Assembly (NCBI RefSeq): GCF_001425305.1
Contig: NZ_LMEE01000001.1
Location: 1,771,500 to 1,835,499, forward strand
Length of the DNA stretch: 64,000 nucleotides
Direction of reading: 5' to 3'
Origin: Phenylobacterium sp. Root1290
GTDB lineage: Bacteria; Pseudomonadota; Alphaproteobacteria; Caulobacterales; Caulobacteraceae
Positions 1 through 8,100 of the stretch are shown piece by piece. A model generated the notes under the pieces. That model had not been told where the DNA came from. It saw only the letters and a program-made list of their open reading frames with translations, and did no database searches. The translations under genes were made by a program, and so were the position numbers. The stretch's first letter is position 1; each line of letters starts with the position of its first letter.

Positions 1-1
1 C

Positions 2-103
2 CTCGCCGACCTGGTCTTCCTCGACAACCTGCCGCGCAGCCATATCGGCAAGGTCCTCAAGCGCGAACTGCGCGACGACTACAAGGGCAAGGCCCTCGCA
101 TGA
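2..103 (+). CDS. Acyl-CoA ligase (AMP-forming), C-terminal end only
   Basis: Only the last 33 codons are in the window. They read as the C-terminal cap of an adenylate-forming acyl-CoA synthetase: [18 protein letters not shown] matches the family pattern LPxxxxGKxLKRELR, whose lysine takes part in adenylation. The stop codon overlaps the ATG of the next gene (ATGA, 100-103), which suggests an operon with the RraA-like and thioesterase genes. Substrate chain length cannot be judged from this fragment. Confidence 0.75.
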   Translation, partial: LADLVFLDNLPRSHIGKVLKRELRDDYKGKALA

Positions 104-594
104 GCCAGATCTCGGTCGCCGACCTCTGCGACGAACATGAGGGAACCATCGAGGTCTGCGAGACCCAGTTCCGCGACCTCGGCGGCAAGACCGCCTTTTC
201 CGGGCCGATCCGCACCGTGCGTTGTCACGAGGACAATTCGCTGGTGAAGGCCACCCTGGCCGAACCGGGCGAGGGCTGCGTCCTGGTGGTCGACGGCGGC
301 GGTTCGCTGCACCGGGCGCTGGTCGGCGACATGCTGGCCGCCGACGGGGTGAAGAACGGGTGGGCCGGTGTCGTCGTGTTCGGCGCCGTGCGCGACGCCG
401 TGGTGCTCGGCACGCTCGACATCGGGATCAAGGCGCTGGGGACCAATCCCATGCGCAGCGTCAAGCGCGGCGAAGGCGTGGTCGACACGCCGGTGGCGTT
501 CGGCGGGGTGGTCTTCCTGCCCGGCGACATGCTTTACGCCGACGAGGACGGGATCGCGGTCCTGCCCGCCCCCGACGACGAGGACGACGACTAA
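100..594 (+). CDS. RraA family protein (RNase E regulator / HMG aldolase fold)
   Basis: The 164-residue protein has the RraA fold signature: [18 protein letters not shown] followed by a GAVRD motif, the region that binds the divalent metal and oxaloacetate-type substrates in class II 4-hydroxy-4-methyl-2-oxoglutarate aldolases. Enteric RraA instead inhibits RNase E, and sequence alone does not separate the two roles. The length is normal for RraA (about 160 residues). It ends in an acidic tail (DDEDDD). It overlaps the upstream acyl-CoA ligase by 4 bases and is followed 10 bases later by a thioesterase, so the three are probably cotranscribed. Confidence 0.85.
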   Translation: MSQISVADLCDEHEGTIEVCETQFRDLGGKTAFSGPIRTVRCHEDNSLVKATLAEPGEGCVLVVDGGGSLHRALVGDMLAADGVKNGWAGVVVFGAVRDAVVLGTLDIGIKALGTNPMRSVKRGEGVVDTPVAFGGVVFLPGDMLYADEDGIAVLPAPDDEDDD

Positions 595-604
595 GGAGGG
601 CCTC

Positions 605-1045
605 ATGGCCGACGCCTTCACCAACCTGGGCGCCAACACGCCCGACGACCTCAACACGATGCAGCAGGGCTTCCTGCCGGGCGAGCTGGGACTGGAAGTG
701 CTGGAGGCCCGCGAGGGCTATCTGCGCAGCCAGGTGAAGGTCGAGCAGAAGCACATGGCTCCCAACGGGTTCCTGCATGCGGCCAGCGTCATCGCGCTGC
801 TGGATTCGGCGGCCGGCTACGGCTGCCGGATCTCGCTGCCCGAGGGCGGGGTCGGCTTCACGACCATCGAGCTGAAGAGCAATTTCCTCGGCACGGCCAA
901 GGCGGGCGAGACCGTGACCTGCGAGGCCAGGCTGGTCCATGGCGGGCGCATGACCCAGGTCTGGGACGCCGTCGCCACCCACGCCCAAACGGGCAAGGCC
1001 ATCGCGCTTTTCCGCTGCACGCAGATGATTCTCTACCCGCGCTGA
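605..1045 (+). CDS. PaaI-type acyl-CoA thioesterase (hot-dog fold)
   Basis: 146 residues, starting at an ATG preceded by a strong AAGGAGGG site (593-600). The segment HMAPNGFLHAASVIALLDSA resembles the PaaI/YbgC-type hot-dog helix (usual form HxNxxGxxHGGxxxxLxD), with N and H in the catalytic area. Such enzymes hydrolyse acyl-CoA or aryl-CoA thioesters in the cytoplasm. The position after an acyl-CoA ligase is consistent with CoA-ester turnover. The true substrate is unknown. Confidence 0.82.
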   Translation: MADAFTNLGANTPDDLNTMQQGFLPGELGLEVLEAREGYLRSQVKVEQKHMAPNGFLHAASVIALLDSAAGYGCRISLPEGGVGFTTIELKSNFLGTAKAGETVTCEARLVHGGRMTQVWDAVATHAQTGKAIALFRCTQMILYPR

Positions 1046-1064
1046 AAGATCGCAAAACAGCCGC

Positions 1065-1093
1065 TTGATCTCGCGGGGGCGGATGAGTAGGTT
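1065..1093 (+). promoter_or_regulatory. Possible promoter of tRNA-Ser
   Basis: TTGATC (1065-1070) and TAGGTT (1088-1093) are separated by 17 bases and lie about 55 bases upstream of the tRNA. The match to a housekeeping promoter is moderate. Confidence 0.35.
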
Positions 1094-1146
1094 CCGCGCC
1101 TCGCGCTCAGCGGGTTCTCTCTATTCGAGGCCCGAACGACGTCTCC

Positions 1147-1236
<90 letters not shown>

Positions 1237-1253
1237 TAGACGTCTAAGCCGTT

Positions 1254-1278
1254 GAGAAGGCCCGAAGCGGTCCTTCTC
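1254..1278 (+). terminator. Hairpin after tRNA-Ser, possible terminator
   Basis: GAGAAGG (1254-1260) pairs with CCTTCTC (1272-1278), with an inner CCG/CGG and loop AAG. It has no clear T tract, so termination or processing is only suggested. Confidence 0.4.
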
Positions 1279-1302
1279 TCGGGGGCTAGCTTCCATGAAA
1301 TC

Positions 1303-1941
1303 TCAGGCTGATGGCTGCGCGGCGGCGGCGAGGAGCGCGTTGTCGATCTCGTCGGCGCGCAGGGCGGCGGGACGCTGCAGGTGGCGCTCCGCATAGGCCT
1401 CGAACGCCGGGCGCCTTTCGATCGTCCCGAAGTTCATGCCCCAGGACAGGTGCGACGCGAGATAGAGGTCGGCGGCGGTAAAGCTGTCGCCAACGAGGTA
1501 GGTGCGGTTTTCGACCGCGCCCTCCACCGCCGCCAAGACGTCCTCCATACTGCCGTAGCCCAGCGAGCTGCGCTGCTCGATCGTCGGCTCCAGGTTCACC
1601 ATCTTGGCGGCCACGGCCTGCTCGATCGGGCCGGCGCCGAAGAACAGCCAGCGATAGTAGGGGCCGCGCAGACGGCTCTGCGCAGGCGGCGCCAGGCCTG
1701 CTTGCGGGAAGGCGTCGGCGAGGTAGGCGCAGATGGCCGCGCACTCGGTGACGACCACTCCGTCGTGGACGATGGCCGGCACCTTGCCCATCGGATTGAT
1801 CGCGAGATAGTCGGCGCCCTTGGCCTCGCCGGTCTCCCAGGTCAGGACCTTGGTCTCATAAGGCTGACCGACCTCTTCGAGCATCCAGCGGATGATGCGG
1901 CCGCGCGACATGGGGTTGGTGTAGAAGACGAGGTCGGACAT
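1303..1941 (-). CDS. Glutathione S-transferase family protein
   Basis: A 212-residue cytoplasmic GST. The N-terminal thioredoxin-like half shows FYTNPMSRGRIIRWMLEE, the cis-Pro region MGKVPAIV and the glutathione gamma-Glu contact area VTECAAICAYL. The rest is the usual all-helical domain. The chosen ATG (1939-1941) has a GGAG site about 8 bases upstream; an in-frame start 27 bases further out gives an unlikely extra N-terminus. The length is normal. Its substrate cannot be predicted. It stands alone, with a strong hairpin on the opposite strand upstream. Confidence 0.88.
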   Translation of the reverse strand: MSDLVFYTNPMSRGRIIRWMLEEVGQPYETKVLTWETGEAKGADYLAINPMGKVPAIVHDGVVVTECAAICAYLADAFPQAGLAPPAQSRLRGPYYRWLFFGAGPIEQAVAAKMVNLEPTIEQRSSLGYGSMEDVLAAVEGAVENRTYLVGDSFTAADLYLASHLSWGMNFGTIERRPAFEAYAERHLQRPAALRADEIDNALLAAAAQPSA

Positions 1942-1978
1942 GGTCGGGGCTCCAGTTGTTTGCGCCACCAGTACCTGC

Positions 1979-2012
1979 GGCTGCTGACAGCGGTCTGTCA
2001 GCAGCCGTTTTT
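1979..2012 (+). terminator. Strong intrinsic terminator with no obvious upstream gene
   Basis: Perfect 12-bp arms GGCTGCTGACAG (1979-1990) and CTGTCAGCAGCC (1995-2006), loop CGGT, followed by G and TTTTT (2008-2012). Read on the + strand this is a textbook Rho-independent terminator, but the only + strand gene upstream is tRNA-Ser about 740 bases away, across the minus-strand GST. Confidence 0.7.
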
Positions 2013-2163
2013 CGCTGGTCAGCGGGCACCATAGGCCTCGATCTGGCCGCGCGCCCCCCGGGCGATCGGCGGCCGCGCCCTGGGGAAAACCCCGATAGAC
2101 CGCTCAGGACGCCGCCCGCAGTCTCAGCCCTTGATGACCCAACCCAGTCAGGTCGAGGGACTC

Positions 2164-2793
2164 ATGGCGAGCAAGCTGCCGAAGGTCGGCCCGGAGCGGC
2201 CCAAGCGCGTGAAGAACCCGCCGCTTCCGCCGCTTCCCAACGTCGAGGGGCTGAGCGCCGACGGCGCGTCGGTCACCTACTCCACGCACCGAACCAAGCT
2301 TTCCACCCATCGGACCGATCTGTCGGAACACCGCACGGACCTCTCGGAGTTTCGGACGGACCTGTCGACCGAGCGCACCGAGATGTCGATGCGCCGGACC
2401 GGCATGTCCTTTCAGCGGACCCGGATGAGCGACGACCGCACCCTGATGTCGGTGATCCGCACGTCGCTGTCGCTGATCGGCTTCGGGTTCACGATCTACC
2501 AGGCGTTCCAGAAGCTGCGCGACGCCGGCGCCATCGCCAGCGCGGAGGCGCCGCGAAACTTCGGCGTCGCCCTGGTCACGCTGGGCATCCTGATGCTGCT
2601 GATCGGGATGGTCCGGCACGTGAAGTTCATGAGCGAGCTGAACGCCACGCGCATAGCCATGGCCAAGGAGGGGCTGATCTTCGCCGAGAGCACGTTCCCG
2701 GTCTCCTCGACCTTCTGGATCGCGGTCGCCCTGCTGCTGCTCGGCGTCGCCGCCATCATCAGCATGGTCTTCAGGATCGCCCTGTTCGGCTAG
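2164..2793 (+). CDS. DUF202 membrane protein with nine tandem heptads
   Basis: 209 residues from the ATG at 2164, chosen for the GAGGGA site at 2155-2160; an ATG at 2131 has no such site. Residues 40-102 are nine tandem heptads of the form S-x-x-R-T-x-(L/M), the last two merging into the DUF202 signature RTLMSVIRTSLSLIGFGFT. Two or three membrane segments follow (near LSLIGFGFTIYQAF, VALVTLGILMLLIGMV and FWIAVALLLLGVAAII). DUF202 proteins are inner-membrane proteins of unknown function. The 3' end overlaps the stop of a small gene on the opposite strand. Confidence 0.85.
   Translation: MASKLPKVGPERPKRVKNPPLPPLPNVEGLSADGASVTYSTHRTKLSTHRTDLSEHRTDLSEFRTDLSTERTEMSMRRTGMSFQRTRMSDDRTLMSVIRTSLSLIGFGFTIYQAFQKLRDAGAIASAEAPRNFGVALVTLGILMLLIGMVRHVKFMSELNATRIAMAKEGLIFAESTFPVSSTFWIAVALLLLGVAAIISMVFRIALFG
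2281..2469 (+). repeat. Nine in-frame 21-bp repeats encoding SxxRTx(L/M)
   Basis: Nine consecutive 21-base units inside the DUF202 gene encode STHRTKL, STHRTDL, SEHRTDL, SEFRTDL, STERTEM, SMRRTGM, SFQRTRM, SDDRTLM and SVIRTSL. The R-T pair is invariant. Codon use differs between units, so this is a maintained protein repeat rather than a recent DNA duplication. Confidence 0.92.
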
Positions 2794-2969
2794 CGCGACA
2801 TCCAGGGCTTGGACTTGGAGGACGACTGGGCCGCCGCCGCCTGTTCGCGCTGGAAGCGTCCGCCGCGCGGCGGTTTGGGGCGCGCCTCGATCGACGCCTT
2901 CTTCAGCCGCAGCGCGCGCTGGATCGGGGTCTCGTCGGGCGGCGCCGGATCGTCGGGCGTGTCGGTCAT
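2790..2969 (-). CDS. Small conserved-looking protein, 59 residues
   Basis: A 59-residue minus-strand ORF with an AAGGA site about 9 bases before its ATG (2967-2969). The product begins MTDTPDDPAPPDETPIQRAL and continues with a basic stretch (RLKKASIEARPKPPRGG), FQREQAAAAQ and a C-terminal KPWMSR. It is hydrophilic, without signal peptide or membrane segment. I recall similar small unnamed proteins in Caulobacterales, but that cannot be checked here. Its stop overlaps the DUF202 stop, a normal convergent arrangement. Function unknown. Confidence 0.68.
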   Translation of the reverse strand: MTDTPDDPAPPDETPIQRALRLKKASIEARPKPPRGGRFQREQAAAAQSSSKSKPWMSR

Positions 2970-3085
2970 GAAGCGGTGTCCTTGCGAGACGCGATCCTAG
3001 CTGGCGTGGCGCGAGGTGTCCGTCGAAAACCGCCTCTCGCTCAGCGCACTTGCGCACCTGGGCGTTCGGCGGGCACACACCGGCC

Positions 3086-3427
3086 ATGAAGCAAGTCATC
3101 GTCGTCAACGAGGCGCTGGCCCTCCCGCCCGGCAAGATGGCCGCCCAGGTGGCGCATGCCGCCGTCGGCGGACTGCTGAGCGCGCCGCGTGAAAAGCAGT
3201 CGGGCTGGCTGCAGGCCGGGATGCCCAAGGTCGTCCTGCGCTGCGGCTCCGAGGAAGAACTGTTCGAACTGGCGCGGCAGGCGGAAGAAGCCGGTCTGCC
3301 GGTGATGCTGATCCGCGACGCCGGCCGTACGGTGGTCGCCTCGGGCACGCCGACCTGCGTCGGGATCGGCCCCGACGAGATCGCCAAGATCGACGCCGTG
3401 ACCGGCGCGCTGAAGCTTATGAGGTAG
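3086..3427 (+). CDS. Peptidyl-tRNA hydrolase, Pth2 family
   Basis: A 113-residue protein with Pth2 (PTRHD) hallmarks: KQVIVVNEALALPPGKMAAQ (cf. the family N-terminal K..IV...L.MGKGK.AAQ.AHA), AHAAVGG, and the C-terminal DAGRTVVASGTPTCVGIGP block that forms the active site. Pth2 recycles peptidyl-tRNA and is typical of archaea and eukaryotes; bacterial versions are less common and sit beside the usual Pth1. The start is the ATG at 3086, next to the conserved lysine strand. A small gene follows after 4 bases, probably cotranscribed. Confidence 0.82.
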   Translation: MKQVIVVNEALALPPGKMAAQVAHAAVGGLLSAPREKQSGWLQAGMPKVVLRCGSEEELFELARQAEEAGLPVMLIRDAGRTVVASGTPTCVGIGPDEIAKIDAVTGALKLMR

Positions 3428-3431
3428 GACG

Positions 3432-3701
3432 ATGGTCTATTCGACCAAACGTGGGACCGGTGTCCTCGGCACCGTTGAACAGCCGCTGGAAGCGGTGATC
3501 TTCGAGGCGACGATCGAGCACGCCCAGAACGCGATCCTGTCGTTCATCGGCAAGGTGACGACCCGCAGCGGCCGCAGCCTGGCCGACTTGAAGGGCCAGA
3601 ACCTGGTGCTGCAGATCGACGACGGCCCGGCGCTGGGCGTGGTCATCGTCCATGTCGAGAACGACGGCGCCGAGGCCGTGCTGAACCTCTCCTCCAAATA
3701 G
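3432..3701 (+). CDS. Hypothetical protein, 89 residues
   Basis: An 89-residue soluble protein that I do not recognise. It has no signal peptide or membrane helix; alternating hydrophobic segments (EAVIFEATIEHAQNAILSFIG, NLVLQIDDGPALGVVIVHVE) suggest a small alpha/beta fold. It begins 4 bases after the Pth2 stop, so the two are likely one transcription unit and may act together. Coding is supported by the spacing and by the amino-acid pattern. Confidence 0.65.
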   Translation: MVYSTKRGTGVLGTVEQPLEAVIFEATIEHAQNAILSFIGKVTTRSGRSLADLKGQNLVLQIDDGPALGVVIVHVENDGAEAVLNLSSK

Positions 3702-3748
3702 CGCGCCGCGCGACGTCTCGCGCCATTCATCCTGCGGGTTGATAACTT

Positions 3749-3773
3749 GCAAAAACGAACTTATCGTTTTGGC
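3749..3773. promoter_or_regulatory. Inverted repeat before the NylB-like gene
   Basis: GCAAAAACGA (3749-3758) and TCGTTTTGGC (3764-3773) are inverted with 9 of 10 matches and a 5-base centre. It sits directly before the GGGGAG ribosome site of the next gene, so it could be an operator or an RNA hairpin near the start. Confidence 0.4.
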
Positions 3774-3788
3774 AGGGGAGAGAACCGC

Positions 3789-5138
3789 ATGCCTTCAGAC
3801 AAGATCGAGGCCCGCGCGGGCCGGCGAGGTCCACTCATGCGCCGCCTGGGCTACGCGCTCGCCGGCGTGGCGATGGCCGGCGCGGCGCAGGCCGCCGAGC
3901 CGCCGCTGGACGCCAAGGCCAGCGACCCGGTCGCCATGGGCTGGATGGTGGGTTCCCCTCCGCCGCCCGAGCGCACCGTCCGTTTCGACGACGGCAGCTA
4001 TCTGACGTTTCCTCAGACCCGCTGGACCTTCTCGCACTGGCGCGAGTTGTTCCCCACTACGCTGGTGGCGCGCGGCGCCGGGCCGGTCAGCGCCCTGCCG
4101 CGGGCCGAACGCGGCGATCTGGACGCGGTGACCTTCACGCCGCTGGGCGGCGCAGCCCCGATGACGTGGGGCCAGTCGCTGGCCGCCAACTACACCGACG
4201 GCATCCTCGTGATGCACCGGGGCAAGGTGGTCTACGAACGCTACTTCGGGGCCCTGAAGCCGGAGGGGACGCACATCGCCCACTCGGTCACCAAGTCCTT
4301 CGTCGGCACGCTGGCGGCGATGCTGGTCGCCGAGGGCAAGCTTGGTCCCGACGCCCTGGTGACCCGCTACATCCCCGAGCTGGCTGGCAGCGCCTTTGGC
4401 GATGCGACCGTGCGCCAGGTCCTGGATATGACCACGGGGCTCGAATACTCCGAGGTCTATACCGACCCGAAGTCGCCGGCCTGGGACTTCGTGCGCGCCG
4501 TCGGCCTGTTGCCGCGCCCGCCGGGCTACAGCGGCCCGACCACCAGCTATGACTATCTGAAGACGCTGAGGAAAGCCGGCGAGCACGGGCAGGCCTTCTC
4601 CTACAAGTCCGTCAATACCGAGGTCGCCGGCTGGCTGGTCCAGAGGGCGGCGGGCAAGCCGCTGGCGCAGCAACTCAGCGAGCGGTTCTGGGCGCCGCTG
4701 GGCATGGAGCAGGACGCCTATCTGCAGGTTGACGCCGTCGGGTCCGGCTACGCCGCCGGGGGGCTGAACCTGGCGCTCCGGGACCTCGCGCGGTTCTGCG
4801 AGATGATGCGCCAGGAGGGCCGTTCCAACGGCCGCCAGGTCGTCCCCGCCGCCGTCGTGGCGGAGATCGCCGGCGGCGCGCGGCGCGAGGATTTCGCCAA
4901 GGCCGGCTACGCGACACTGCCGGGCTGGAGCTACCACGATCAGTGGTGGGTCTCGCACAACGACCACGGCGCCTACATGGCTCGCGGGGTCAACGGACAG
5001 GCCTGCTACGTCGACCCGAAGGCGGAAATGTCGATCGTGCGGTTCGCGTCCCACCCGCAGGCCAGCAACGTCTATCTCGACCCGCTGTCGCTGCCGGCCT
5101 ACCACGCGCTGGCCCAGCACCTGATGCGAACGCCCTGA
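3789..5138 (+). CDS. Serine hydrolase, class C beta-lactamase/NylB type
   Basis: About 449 residues. Active-site motifs of the penicillin-recognising serine hydrolases are visible: SVTK (SxxK nucleophile and base, in HSVTKSFVGTLAAML), the second-motif region YKSVNTEVAGWL, as in 6-aminohexanoate-dimer hydrolase relatives, and a C-terminal GQACYVDPKAEMSIVRF strand. The ATG at 3789 has a GGGGAG site 8 bases upstream; a second ATG at 3837 begins a clean signal peptide (MRRLGYALAGVAMAGAAQA), so either start gives an exported protein. Likely a periplasmic esterase or amidase; the natural substrate is unknown. Confidence 0.82.
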   Translation: MPSDKIEARAGRRGPLMRRLGYALAGVAMAGAAQAAEPPLDAKASDPVAMGWMVGSPPPPERTVRFDDGSYLTFPQTRWTFSHWRELFPTTLVARGAGPVSALPRAERGDLDAVTFTPLGGAAPMTWGQSLAANYTDGILVMHRGKVVYERYFGALKPEGTHIAHSVTKSFVGTLAAMLVAEGKLGPDALVTRYIPELAGSAFGDATVRQVLDMTTGLEYSEVYTDPKSPAWDFVRAVGLLPRPPGYSGPTTSYDYLKTLRKAGEHGQAFSYKSVNTEVAGWLVQRAAGKPLAQQLSERFWAPLGMEQDAYLQVDAVGSGYAAGGLNLALRDLARFCEMMRQEGRSNGRQVVPAAVVAEIAGGARREDFAKAGYATLPGWSYHDQWWVSHNDHGAYMARGVNGQACYVDPKAEMSIVRFASHPQASNVYLDPLSLPAYHALAQHLMRTP

Positions 5139-5163
5139 ACCGGGCGCCCGCATCAGATCGCAG

Positions 5164-8100
5164 CTAGACGGCGGCGGGCTCAAGCGACTCCGGTCTACGG
5201 GCAGCCTTGCCGATCACCCGGCTGGCGAAGGCCGGCAGAACCACCAGGGTCAGCAGGGTGGCGGTGATAAGGCCGCCGATGACCACGGTGGCCAGCGGCT
5301 TCTGCACCTCGGCTCCGGCGCCGCCGGCCAGCGCCATCGGCATGAAGCCGAGCACCGCGACCAGCGCAGTGGTCAGCACCGCGCGCAGGCGGGCCATCGA
5401 GCCTTCGACCGCCGCCAGCTGGGGATCCGCGCCGGCCTCGATCCGCTCTCGGATCGCCTGAATCAGCACCAGGCCGTTCAGGGTCGCGACCCCCGACACG
5501 GCGATGAAGCCGACGGCGGCGGAAACTGAGAACGGCATCCCCCGCAGCAGCAGCGCCAACGCACCGCCGATCAGGGCCAACGGCACGCAGGCGAACACCA
5601 GCCCGGCCTGGGCCGCCGAACCGAGCGCGAAGTAGAGCAGCACTGCAATGGTGGCGAACACGATCGGCACGACGATGGCCAGCCTCGCCTCGGCTCGTTG
5701 CAGGTTCTCGAACTGGCCGCCCCAGTCGATCCAGGCGCCGGCCGGCAGCTTGACCTCGTCGGCCACGGCCGTGCGGGCGTCGGAAACGAAGCCGCCCAGG
5801 TCGCGGCCGCGGACATTGGCCTGGACGACGATGCGCCGCTTGCCGTTCTCGCGGCTGATCTGGTTGGGGCCCTCGCCTTCCTGGAACTGGATGACCGAGC
5901 CGAGCGGCACCATCACCGCGCCGTCGTTGACCGCCAGGGGCGTCTGGGTGACGACGCTGAGATCGTTGCGCGCCTCCTCGGGCAGCCGGACCACGACGTC
6001 GAAGCGCCGGTCGCCCTCGTACACGCGGCCCGCCGTGCGGCCGGCGAGCGCGATCTGCACCGCGTCGGCGGCGTCGGCGGCATGCACCCCGTGCAGCGCC
6101 GCGGCCGAGCGGTCGACCTGGGCGGTCATCATCGGCAGGCCTGACACCTGCTCGACCTTGACGTCGGCCGCGCCGGGCACGCCGCGCAATACGGTCGCGA
6201 TCTTCTCGGCGGTCGCCTCCATCTCGTTGAAGTCGTCGCCATAGACCTTCACCGCGACGTCGGAGCGGACCCCGGAGATCAGCTCGTTGAAGCGCATCTG
6301 GATCGGTTGGGTGAACTCGTAGGCGTTGCCGATCTGGCCGTCGGCGACCTTTTCGATCTTGGCCAGCACGTCAGCCTTGCTCAGGCTGCGGTCGGGCCAG
6401 TCCTGGCGGTCCTTCAGGATGATGAAGGTGTCCGAGATGCTCGGCGGCATCGGATCGGTGGCGATCTCGGCGGTGCCGGTCTTGGAGAAGACGTTCTCGA
6501 TCTCCGGGATCTTGAGCAGCGCCTTCTCCAGCCGGGCCTGCATCTCCAGCGACTGTTCCAGCGAGGCGCTGGGCACGCGCAGCGCCTGCAGCAGCACGTC
6601 CTTTTCATCCAGGGTCGGGATGAACTCGCGGCCGAGCAGGCTGAAGACCGCCAGACCGACGAGGACCGCCGCGCCGGCGCCGATCGCGACCCGCCGCGGA
6701 TAGGCCACGGCGTTGCGCACCAGGGGTTCGAGGCGGCTGCGGACGATCGTCTCCGCCCGCGACTGGTGCTCGCGTTCCGGCGGCTTGATCAGCAGGGCGC
6801 ACAGGGCCGGCACCAGGGTGAAGGTGAGGACGAAGGCGCCGGCGAGCGCCAGCATGACCGTCGCCGCCATCGGGTGGAACATCTTGCCCTCGACGCCCTC
6901 AAGCGCCAGCAGCGGGGCATAGACGAGCAGGATGATCGCCTGCCCATAGGCGGCGGGGCGGATCATCTGGCGGGCGGCGGCGACCGACTCGGCCATGCGC
7001 TCGGCGGCGGTCAGGTCGCGGCCCTCGGCCTGGCGGCGCAGGGTCAGCCGGCGGAGGGTGTTCTCGACCACGACGACAGCCCCGTCGACCAGCAGGCCGA
7101 AGTCGAGGGCGCCGAGGCTCATCAGGTTTCCGGAGACCCCGAACCTGTTCATGCCGATGACGCCGAACAGGAAGGCCAGCGGGATGACCAGGGCGGTGAT
7201 GATCGCCGCCCGCACGTTTCCCAGCAGCAGGAACAGCACGACGATGACCAGCAGGGCGCCTTCGGCCAGGCTCGTGCGCACGGTGGAGATCGTGCGGTCG
7301 ACCAGGGCCGTGCGATCGAGGACCGGGGTCGCCTCGACACCCGGCGGCAGCGAGGCCTTGATGGCGTCCAGCCGCTGGCCGACCGCGTGGGCCACGGTGC
7401 GGCTGTTCTCGCCCGCCAGCATGAGGGCGGTGCCGATCACCACCTCCTCGCCATGCTGCTGGGCTGCGCCCAGCCGTGCCGCCTGACCGATCTCGACGGT
7501 GGCCACGTCGGAGACGCGGACCACGAGGCCGTCACGGTTCTTGATCGGGGCCGCGGCCAGGTCCTCCGCCGAGCGGACGCGGGCGTCGGCGCGGACGACA
7601 TAGGCCTCGCCGCCGCGGGAGATGTAGCCGGCGCCGGCGACGGTGTTGGCATGCTCGACCGCCTCGACCACTTCGCCAAGACCGACGCCGTAGGCGGTCA
7701 TGCGGGCCGGATCGGGCCGCACCGCGTACTTCTTGACGTAGCCCCCGATGACGTCGATCCCGGCGACGCCGGGCACGGTCTTCAGTTGCGGTGTGATGAT
7801 CCAGTCCTGGACGGTGCGCAGGTAGGTCGCCTTGGCCATTTCGGTGGTCAGGCGCTCGCCCTCTGGCGTCAGATACGATCCGTCAGGCTGCGGCCCGGGC
7901 TGTCCGGGCTCGACGCCCTTGTCCGGGGCCATCTTCACCGTCCACATCATCACTTCGCCCAGGCCCGTGGTGATCGGCGCCAGGGCCGGCTCGGCGCCGG
8001 GCGGCAGCTCATCACGTGCGCCCTGCAGGCGTTCGGTGACCTGGTTGCGGGCGAAATAGACGTCGGTCCGGTCGGTGAAGACGGCGGTGATCTGCGAGAA

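Noticed and set aside
2281..2469. CRISPR-like array
   Set aside because: The repeats are 21 bases, in frame, contiguous without spacers and vary at the DNA level while the R-T code is kept; it is a protein repeat.
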